The notes under the pieces: generated by a model
Database searches by the model: none
Seen by the model: the letters and a program-made list of their open reading frames with translations, nothing else
What the model was told of the DNA's origin: nothing
Shown here: piece by piece, positions 7,664 to 13,418 of the stretch
Layout of the letters: each line of letters starts with the position of its first letter
How positions within the stretch are numbered: the stretch's first letter is position 1
Translations under genes and position numbers: made by a program
Source: Sulfurospirillaceae bacterium
GTDB taxonomy: Bacteria; Campylobacterota; Campylobacteria; Campylobacterales; Sulfurospirillaceae
Reading direction: 5' to 3'
DNA: 13,844 nt
Assembly: GCA_028705785.1 (NCBI GenBank)
Contig: JAQWCT010000039.1
Span: 1-13,844 of the forward strand

Positions 7664-9300
7664 CTTATGACATCATCATCATTGGTTCAGGCATCGCAGG
7701 ATTGATGGCGGCCATTGAAGCCAAAAATGAAACCAATCGTGTTGCTATCATCACCAAAGGCAATATCTTTAAATCCAATAGTGCCATAGCCAGTGGCGGA
7801 ATCAATGCTGTTTTAGACCCCAAAGATAATGTCGAGATACAAAAACATGTTGACGACACGATGAAAAGTGCGCAAGGTTTGGGCAATAAAAAAGCCGTTA
7901 CTTACTTGTGCAAAAGAGCACCACATATCATCAAAAAGCTTTGCGATTTTGGTGTGGCGTTTGACAAAGATGAAAATGGAAAGATTTTACAGCGAAGTTT
8001 TGGTGGCGGAAGTAGTAAGCGCACTTGTTTTGTGGGTGATAGTACGGGTGCTTCTATCACACAAGCATTGATAAAAAAAGCAAAACACATCGGCGTTGAT
8101 TTTTTAGTCAATCAATTCGTTATGGACATCACCAAAATTGATTCGTATGTGAGTGGTGTGGTGGTGTTGAAGAGAATTGACTCAACGGTTATCGTTTATC
8201 CTGCTAAAGCTATCGTTCTTGCAGGGGGCGGATATGCGGGGATTTATCGAGGTTTTAGCACCAATGCCCAAGACTGTACGGGTGATTTGCTCAGTGTTGC
8301 ACTCCGTGCTGGGCTTAGCTTAAAAGACATGGAGTTTGTGCAATTTCATCCCACAGGCTTTGCCAAAACGAGTTACCTTATCTCAGAAGCTGCTAGAGGT
8401 GAGGGTGGCTATCTTGTCAATAGCGAGGGAGAGCGCTTTGTCGATGAACTTGGTACTAGAGATGTACTGGCTCGTTCCATCTTTGAGCAGATACGAAAAG
8501 GGCAAAAAGTCTATCTTGATTTGCGCCACATTCCTCTTGATGTCATTGAAGCAAGACTTCCATCACTCTATAAAAATGCGTATAACCAAGTCGGCATAGA
8601 CATCTCAAAAGAGCTTTTAGAAGTCAAACCTGTTGCGCATTATAGTATGGGAGGCATTGAATCACCCTTTACATGTAGCCCTTTAAAAGGTCTTTTTGTA
8701 TGTGGTGAGTCAGCATCTCTAGGTGTTCATGGTGCCAATCGTTTGGGTGGAAACTCTTTGTTGGAAGGTGCTGTTTTTGGTGAATTAGCGGGGCTTAAAG
8801 CCAAAGAATATGCACATAGACGAGAATTTTTACCGATAGATTATAATGTTGTGATTAAAGATATGAGTTTGGTTGACCGAATCTTTGAGGGGGATTGTAC
8901 TAAAAACTTCAATGCGATGAGAATTTCTGTGGGAAAAATCATGTTTACCAAAGCAGGAATATTCCGCAATCAAGACTCCTTACAAGAAGCGTTTGACTAT
9001 ATGAAATACCTTCGCCTTGAGTCAAATACTTTGCATTGCATCGATAAAGGTAAAAATAACAATGTCGAGTTGATTTCTATCTTAGAACTTCGTAATGCAC
9101 TAGAACTTAGTGAAGCCATTATCTTAGGAGCACTTAAGAGGGAAGAGAGTCGTGGTGCTCATCATCGGGAAGATTTTCCGCTTACATGTAAAGATAATGA
9201 GCGACATATCTTGATTCGAGAGTTTCAAAAAGGCTTTTTTAAAGTCGCTTACGAAGACAATAAAATCGTAAAATTTATCAAAAAAATCTTAGTAGACTAA
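7660..9300 (+). CDS. Soluble fumarate reductase/succinate dehydrogenase-like flavoprotein (FrdA/SdhA-NadB superfamily)
   Basis: A 546-residue FAD flavoprotein. The N-terminal dinucleotide fold is GSGIAG (9-14). Active-site residues of the superfamily are present: H230 and T232 in FHPTGF, E243 in ISEAARGEGG, the proton-shuttle arginine R267 in TRDVLARS, H328 in HYSMGG, R361 in HGANRLGGNS, and the C-terminal ESRGAHHRED near 496-505. It could be annotated as NadB from its length. However, the position of the L-aspartate oxidase glutamate (E121 in E. coli) is F114 in QRSFGGG, as in fumarate reductases, and HYSMGG and ISEAARGEGG also read like FrdA. N40 replaces the histidine that binds FAD covalently in FrdA/SdhA, so FAD should be non-covalent. 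No signal peptide is seen. It is coupled to the aldo/keto reductase and nifT. The likely reaction is reduction of fumarate or another enoate; the electron donor is unknown. Confidence 0.8.
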   Translation: MTYDIIIIGSGIAGLMAAIEAKNETNRVAIITKGNIFKSNSAIASGGINAVLDPKDNVEIQKHVDDTMKSAQGLGNKKAVTYLCKRAPHIIKKLCDFGVAFDKDENGKILQRSFGGGSSKRTCFVGDSTGASITQALIKKAKHIGVDFLVNQFVMDITKIDSYVSGVVVLKRIDSTVIVYPAKAIVLAGGGYAGIYRGFSTNAQDCTGDLLSVALRAGLSLKDMEFVQFHPTGFAKTSYLISEAARGEGGYLVNSEGERFVDELGTRDVLARSIFEQIRKGQKVYLDLRHIPLDVIEARLPSLYKNAYNQVGIDISKELLEVKPVAHYSMGGIESPFTCSPLKGLFVCGESASLGVHGANRLGGNSLLEGAVFGELAGLKAKEYAHRREFLPIDYNVVIKDMSLVDRIFEGDCTKNFNAMRISVGKIMFTKAGIFRNQDSLQEAFDYMKYLRLESNTLHCIDKGKNNNVELISILELRNALELSEAIILGALKREESRGAHHREDFPLTCKDNERHILIREFQKGFFKVAYEDNKIVKFIKKILVD

Positions 9301-9307
9301 AGGAAAA

Positions 9308-9520
9308 ATGATGGCAAAAGTAATGTTAAGAGAAGAAAAAGGCGAGATCTGTTTTTACATCGCCAAAAAAGACATGGAAGAGACCATCATCAAGATAGAA
9401 TTTGATACAGATGAAAAATGGGGTGGTGAAGTTGAACTCAGCAATGGTGAGCGATGGTGGATTGAGCCAAACCCTAAAAAACTCCCTAAAGAAGAGGTGT
9501 GTAAAAAACTTGCTGATTAA
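9308..9520 (+). CDS. nifT: NifT/FixU family protein
   Basis: A 70-residue protein with the NifT/FixU pattern: AKVMLREEKGE near the start, YIAKKDMEE (about 18-26), WGGEVELSNGERWWIEP (about 37-53), matching the family's KVMIR, VPKKDLEE and WGG-VELANGWRL elements. NifT is a small nif-cluster protein often found after nifK; its role in nitrogenase maturation or regulation is unresolved. Here it is not next to nifHDK but 7 bp behind the flavoprotein, with AGGA just before the ATG. ATG codons at 9308 and 9311 are both possible; the second gives the more usual MAKVM start. The tail is longer and more acidic/lysine-rich than I remember for NifT. This gene is the strongest anchor tying the operon to nitrogen fixation. 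Confidence 0.82.
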   Translation: MMAKVMLREEKGEICFYIAKKDMEETIIKIEFDTDEKWGGEVELSNGERWWIEPNPKKLPKEEVCKKLAD

Positions 9521-9545
9521 TTGATTAAATTATAAACAAGGGTTT

Positions 9546-9560
9546 GAATACTAAGTATTC
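9546..9560. promoter_or_regulatory. Operator-like perfect palindrome upstream of the nifA-like gene
   Basis: GAATACT-A-AGTATTC is a perfect 7-bp inverted repeat around one central base. It covers the expected -35 region of the promoter whose -10 is at 9570-9575, the position where a repressor, or a class II activator, would bind. I do not recognise the motif as a known regulator site. Confidence 0.5.
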
Positions 9561-9569
9561 ATTATTTTG

Positions 9570-9575
9570 TATAAT
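9570..9575 (+). promoter_or_regulatory. Candidate -10 box of the nifA-like gene
   Basis: A perfect TATAAT preceded by a T-rich stretch, 27 bp before the chosen ATG at 9603. No standard -35 at 17 bp; TTGAAT at 9544-9549 is 20 bp away. It indicates sigma-70 expression separate from the upstream operon. Confidence 0.6.
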
Positions 9576-9602
9576 GCAGTAAATAACTATAAGGGGCATC
9601 AA

Positions 9603-10994
9603 ATGGTTGCATCTGAACCAAAATGTTCACACTGCATTACAGTGAGTGAACTAATGACACTCCACGATACGGCTTTACTTGTTTCTAATTCACAAGATTT
9701 AGTAGGTTCACTGGAAAAAGCATTATTGATTTTAAAGAGTAGATTGCATTTAGAAAAATGCGCTATTCATACACTCAGTGACGATCTTTTACGCATTTAC
9801 GCCTGTGTTGATTTTAGTAAACATCAAAAAGAGTTAGCGACTTATAAATTAGGTGAGGGTGCAACAGGTTTTGCGGCGCAAAGCAAAGAACCTGTTGTCA
9901 TTGAAAATTCACACAACGATATGATGTTTCTTAACAAATCAGGCAATCGTGATAAAAATTCCATTTCGTATATCGCTGTACCGATGCTTGTCGATAAAAA
10001 AGTCATTGGCGTGTTGGGTGCAAATATTACCAAAACAACGGCGATTGATTTTGAAAGTACGATTCGTTTGCTGACGATTATGAGTTCTATTTTTGCACAA
10101 GCTATCCATTCACATAACATCAATCTTGAACAAAAAGAGCGACTTGAAGAGCTTAAACTCTATTATAAAATGGAGTGGGACTCTAAGGTACATAACTTTG
10201 GTGATATCATCGGTGAAAGCCCTAAAATGAAGAGCGTTTTTCATGTGGTAGAACGCATTGCTGAGAGTAATGTCACGGTTTTAGTTAGAGGCGAAACAGG
10301 AACAGGAAAAGAGCTTGTAGCTGCGGCTATCCATAAGCGAAGCAAACGCTGTGATGAGCCTTTTGTCAAACTCAACTGTGCGGCAATCACTGATACTTTG
10401 ATAGAAAGTGAACTCTTTGGTCACGAAAAGGGTGCATTTACAGATGCTAAAGAAGCACGAAAAGGGCGTTTTGAACTTGCCGATGGAGGAACGCTTTTTC
10501 TTGATGAGATAGGCGATATCTCATCTTCTGCACAAGTTAAACTTTTGAGGGTTTTACAAGAGAGAGAGTTTGAGCGCGTTGGTGGAAGTAAAACTATCAA
10601 GGTCAATGTCAGACTAGTAGCCGCGACAAATCGCAACTTAGAAGCGATGGTCAAAGAGGGAACATTTAGAGAGGATTTATACTATCGTCTTAATGTTATT
10701 CCTATTGATTTGCCAGCACTGAGAGAAAGAGGCGATGACATTCGTTTACTCGTTAACTTTTTCCTTGAAAAATCAATGAAAAACCATAAAAAAAGAGTTG
10801 TTATCACTGATGAGGCGATGCAAATTTTATGTCAATATTCGTGGCCAGGGAATGTGCGAGAGCTTGAAAATACCATAGAGCGGATTGTTTTGATGGGCAA
10901 TGAAGAGGGCATTAGTGCTGATGAAATGCTCATGTTGCTTCCTGCGTTTAACAGAAGGCTTGTGTGCCACAGTAAAGGTAATAGTGATGATTGA
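9603..10994 (+). CDS. nifA: NifA-like sigma-54-dependent activator (GAF-AAA+), lacking the C-terminal DNA-binding domain
   Basis: A 463-residue bacterial enhancer-binding protein. An N-terminal GAF domain (about 20-175) is followed by a linker and a sigma-54 activation AAA+ domain: Walker A GETGTGKE (230-237), GAFTDA loop (277-282), Walker B GTLFLDEI (296-303), arginine-finger region FREDLYYRL (355-363), sensor II WPGNVREL (414-421). The GAF-AAA+ layout next to nifT points to NifA. Only 42 residues follow sensor II, with no Fis-type helix-turn-helix, and no HTH appears in the other plus-strand frame that continues into the next gene, so a simple frameshift is not the cause. GAFTDA instead of GAFTGA is a change in the sigma-54 contact loop. 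A CxxC (C8, C11) sits at the N-terminus. I use ATG 9603, preceded by AAGGGG; an upstream TTG would overlap the -10 box. The nifA name is by similarity. Confidence 0.8.
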   Translation: MVASEPKCSHCITVSELMTLHDTALLVSNSQDLVGSLEKALLILKSRLHLEKCAIHTLSDDLLRIYACVDFSKHQKELATYKLGEGATGFAAQSKEPVVIENSHNDMMFLNKSGNRDKNSISYIAVPMLVDKKVIGVLGANITKTTAIDFESTIRLLTIMSSIFAQAIHSHNINLEQKERLEELKLYYKMEWDSKVHNFGDIIGESPKMKSVFHVVERIAESNVTVLVRGETGTGKELVAAAIHKRSKRCDEPFVKLNCAAITDTLIESELFGHEKGAFTDAKEARKGRFELADGGTLFLDEIGDISSSAQVKLLRVLQEREFERVGGSKTIKVNVRLVAATNRNLEAMVKEGTFREDLYYRLNVIPIDLPALRERGDDIRLLVNFFLEKSMKNHKKRVVITDEAMQILCQYSWPGNVRELENTIERIVLMGNEEGISADEMLMLLPAFNRRLVCHSKGNSDD

Positions 10995-11796
10995 AAAATT
11001 AAAAAGCGGTGAGTTAGTTCCTTTTATCGGGATGGGTGTTTTTAAAGACACGAAAAATGATGAGGGTGGGCAAATCCCTTTTGATAGCGACTCGATGATT
11101 TTAGCACTCAATGGTGGAAGAGCGATGTCTCAACGACTGATGTATGAGTACTCAAGAGCTGCTATGAGTTTGGAACAGCGAAAAGGGAGAGCTTTTATTG
11201 AGCAAATGGTGTTTCATATCTTCAATGCCAAACCCTATAAAACTCCTCTTGTCTATGAATGGCTTAAACAAACTATGCCTCCTTATGTGATTGATTTAAA
11301 TATGGATGATTCATTGTTAAAAGTGTATGAGGGTGTTGAGCATTTTTTAGTCACAGGGGTGAGTCGCATCATGGGTGGTTATGATCGGTTTTTAGTGTAT
11401 CGCTATGATGTCCAAAACAAGGTTTACCAACACATTGAAAAAGAGCTTTTAAATGATTCAATACCTATTTTATTTAAACCTTTGGGATGTGTTGTGCCTG
11501 AAAAAAACTTTATCGTGAGTGACGCTGATTTTGTGGATTGGTTGACTGAAGCGATGGGTGGATATGCCATACCTCCATTTCTAAAAGGTTATAAAGAGGG
11601 GAAATCTTATCTATTTTTGGGTGTTGATTTTGATAGAGATACTTTTAGAATGGTAGCAAATGAGACAACACTGGGTTTAAAAGATGGCTATCTTGTCAAT
11701 GATAAAGAAAAAATAACCAAAAAAGAAGAGAAGTTTCTAGCTTCTCATCAAATAGAGAAACTTGAAACTTCACTGAATGCTTTTATATCAAAGTAG
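10987..11796 (+). CDS. SIR2-like fold protein (degenerate active site), coupled to nifA
   Basis: A 269-residue protein with the order of motifs of bacterial SIR2-like domains: LVPFIGMGVF (10-19; usual LVPFIGAGVS), YVIDLNMDD (100-108; usual TTNYD, N105 and D107 kept), FKPLG (163-167; usual KLHG), and LFLGVDFDRD (209-218; usual LFIGYSLRD). SIR2 domains bind NAD+ and either deacylate proteins or hydrolyse NAD+, as in ThsA-type defence proteins. Here the catalytic His of the HG motif appears to be L166, so NAD+ hydrolysis is doubtful and a binding or sensing role is possible. It starts at ATG 10987 inside the last 8 nt of nifA, so the two are coupled; an ATG at 10900 in the same frame would only extend into nifA coding sequence. 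The 3' end overlaps the convergent gene by 14 bp. Family call is moderate; function unknown. Confidence 0.62.
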   Translation: MIEKLKSGELVPFIGMGVFKDTKNDEGGQIPFDSDSMILALNGGRAMSQRLMYEYSRAAMSLEQRKGRAFIEQMVFHIFNAKPYKTPLVYEWLKQTMPPYVIDLNMDDSLLKVYEGVEHFLVTGVSRIMGGYDRFLVYRYDVQNKVYQHIEKELLNDSIPILFKPLGCVVPEKNFIVSDADFVDWLTEAMGGYAIPPFLKGYKEGKSYLFLGVDFDRDTFRMVANETTLGLKDGYLVNDKEKITKKEEKFLASHQIEKLETSLNAFISK

Positions 11797-12628
11797 CAGG
11801 GACTTTATGTTGGTCTAAACCAAGGCTTTTTTTATCTACGATGCCAAAAGCTAAAAGAAGGACTTGTGCGAGGGAAAGGACGCTGAGTTCTATCTCTCTT
11901 TGCACACTTTTTTCTAAGGCTTTTTGGTAAAAATCAAACATAACCAAACTTCTTGCATCTGTTACAACGACAAAATCAGCGGCATTGTCAAACATATCTA
12001 ACATGGCTTTAGAGGCTAAACCATAAGCGAGTGGTGTAGAAATATCTAAGACTTCAAATCCATCACTTTCATATGCACTCGCATACGCAATTCTTTTGGC
12101 ACCCACTAGGTCTAAAAGTGTTTCGCTCAACGCCGTATCTGTATGTTTTTTAGCTCTACATGTAGAAGTTCCTAAAAAGAGTGCAACGCTAAATTGAACA
12201 AAAGGGTGTTTGATCATCGTTTTGAGTTTTCCAAAACCTATCTCTTCTTCTAGCACTGTTTCAAGGGTGAGAATATTGGAGGAGAGGTTAAGGACAATAT
12301 TGCTTTTTGAGAGTCGTTGTGCAATGATATTTTTAAGATCTTCATCATTTAAAAGCGCTTCTTTTGTCATCCACAAAGAGGTAAAAGAACTATTTTCAAA
12401 ACATAAAATATCTCTTTGTTCTATACTTGCAAGAGAAAGCGTATAGGCATTTCGTTCATAAAATTTCATTTTATCTAGACCAAGCATTTCACTTCCAACA
12501 TCTGCTTTAGCATCTTTAAAAGGAATCGCATCAATTTCTAAAAGTGCAATAAGTGTTTTGGCTGCTGTGGCAAAAGAGCTTGTTTTGTCACTTTGGATGA
12601 TTTTATCAAAAAGAAAATATTTTTTCAT
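11783..12628 (-). CDS. HdrB/SdhE-like protein that has lost its CCG cysteines
   Basis: A 281-residue protein resembling HdrB and SdhE/MfrE, which normally carry two CCG domains holding non-cubane [4Fe-4S] clusters. The C-terminus LAQVLLLAFGI...KSLGLDQHKVPA (253-278) closely follows the HdrB ending (LPQLIGLALGL-KELGLDRH). Two repeats can be traced: residues 3-90 and 145-235. The ligands are gone: GC becomes FD at 7-8, CCG becomes VGS at 44-46, the first CxxC keeps at most C76, the second GC is GT at 153-154, CCG becomes SDG at 188-190, and VTPCPLC becomes VTDARSL at 222-228. Only C76 and C157 remain in the whole protein. It starts 9 bp after the SdhB-like gene with an AAGGA site overlapping that gene's stop. 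Intact length and coding frame argue against a pseudogene. Role unknown; a structural or redox-inactive paralogue is inferred. Confidence 0.68.
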   Translation of the reverse strand: MKKYFLFDKIIQSDKTSSFATAAKTLIALLEIDAIPFKDAKADVGSEMLGLDKMKFYERNAYTLSLASIEQRDILCFENSSFTSLWMTKEALLNDEDLKNIIAQRLSKSNIVLNLSSNILTLETVLEEEIGFGKLKTMIKHPFVQFSVALFLGTSTCRAKKHTDTALSETLLDLVGAKRIAYASAYESDGFEVLDISTPLAYGLASKAMLDMFDNAADFVVVTDARSLVMFDFYQKALEKSVQREIELSVLSLAQVLLLAFGIVDKKSLGLDQHKVPATLI

Positions 12629-12637
12629 GGTGTGTCC

Positions 12638-13315
12638 TTACAAAGATTCGGTGCGGTGTGAAAGTTTTTCAACGAGGGCGTTAGCAAAAGGGCGCATAGC
12701 CATAATGTCATTTTTAAGAGAAACGATTTTTTGCTCTACTTGCGCACCACAAGGATAGACTTTATTACACAGTCTTACATGGTAAAAGATACCTGTGTGT
12801 TCATTGGCAACGATGTTTAAAATCTCTTTTTTTCTTTGAGGGTATTTAATCGCCATATCGTAGGCAAAAGCAAAGAGTGCGTCACCTTGAAACTGTGGCA
12901 TAAACTCCAATATGCTAGACGCATAATGAAAAAGAATGTAACTTTTAAAAGTTGCTCTATCTCTAGCTTCTACAAAAGCATCGATGAGATCAAAACTTGC
13001 ATAAAAATCATCATCGTTGATAATCATATCTTTCACAACTCTTTTAGGACTTAAAGGTTCTAATACGAGAGATTTACCAAAATTGGCTATAACTTCTTCA
13101 ATCAAAACATTTGTAAAAAGGGCTTTTCCATTCAATTTGATAGCAGCATATTCATCCTTGGGATAATCAAAACTCAAATCTTCTCCTTGAATAAGCACAA
13201 AAAGGTCATTGAGCGTTTTTGCTTTATCAATTTTGAGGAAATGTTTTTTATAGTAGGGCAAAAAATCTGTTTTTGCATCAAATCTAAATACGCTAAGCTC
13301 GAGTTTACACTCCAT
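12638..13315 (-). CDS. SdhB/FrdB-like protein that has lost most Fe-S cysteines
   Basis: A 225-residue protein that reads like the iron-sulfur subunit of succinate dehydrogenase/fumarate reductase without its clusters. FRFDAKTDFLPYYKKHFL (10-27) matches the ferredoxin-domain start of SdhB/FrdB, LNGKALF (61-67) matches INGKP-LAC, and LVLEPLSPKRVVKDMIIN (83-100) matches the I-IEPL-FPVIKDLVVD segment. The 2Fe-2S cysteine loop before LNGK is replaced by FDYPKDEYAA. Near the end, GIFYHVRLCNKVYPCG (175-190) corresponds to the GVW-C-C-C-VCP-G cluster motif, with VCP changed to VYP. Only C3, C183 and C189 remain, against about ten in functional homologues. It precedes the HdrB-like gene, the same B-E order as mfrABE (methylmenaquinol:fumarate reductase). 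A strong AAAGGAG precedes the ATG. Not recognised as any named protein; function unknown. Confidence 0.65.
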   Translation of the reverse strand: MECKLELSVFRFDAKTDFLPYYKKHFLKIDKAKTLNDLFVLIQGEDLSFDYPKDEYAAIKLNGKALFTNVLIEEVIANFGKSLVLEPLSPKRVVKDMIINDDDFYASFDLIDAFVEARDRATFKSYILFHYASSILEFMPQFQGDALFAFAYDMAIKYPQRKKEILNIVANEHTGIFYHVRLCNKVYPCGAQVEQKIVSLKNDIMAMRPFANALVEKLSHRTESL

Positions 13316-13345
13316 TTAAGAACTCCTTTGGGTAAGTCTAGTTAA

Positions 13346-13351
13346 ATTGTA
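13346..13351 (-). promoter_or_regulatory. Candidate -10 box of the SdhB-like/HdrB-like operon
   Basis: On the minus strand TGATTACAATTT contains TACAAT, 30 bp before the ATG at 13315. No GG-N10-GC element is present in the 103-bp divergent gap, so this pair does not seem to have its own sigma-54 promoter. Confidence 0.4.
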
Positions 13352-13373
13352 ATCACTTTTTAATTCGAATAAT

Positions 13374-13401
13374 CATACAATAAATTTACAAAAATTGTAT
13401 G
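13374..13401. promoter_or_regulatory. Inverted repeat CATACAAT-N12-ATTGTATG in the divergent promoter region
   Basis: Two perfect 8-bp arms around a 12-nt AT-rich spacer lie between the SdhB-like gene and thiL. The left arm contains TACAAT (13376-13381), a plausible -10 for thiL; the right arm ends 17 bp before the thiL ATG. The arm spacing of about two helical turns suits a dimeric regulator, or the repeat could form a leader hairpin. Confidence 0.4.
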
Positions 13402-13418
13402 GTATTGAGTAGGATAAA

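Noticed and set aside
7660..9300. Annotation as nadB (L-aspartate oxidase).
   Set aside because: F114 replaces the aspartate-oxidase glutamate and several motifs read like FrdA; I kept the wider family name, though NadB cannot be excluded without phylogeny.
9567..9602. Upstream TTG start for the nifA-like gene.
   Set aside because: It would overlap the TATAAT box, and AAGGGG sits properly before the ATG at 9603.
10900..10986. Upstream ATG for the SIR2-like gene inside nifA.
   Set aside because: It adds 29 unlikely residues over conserved nifA coding sequence; the ATG at 10987 gives a normal stop/start overlap and places LVPFIG near the N-terminus.
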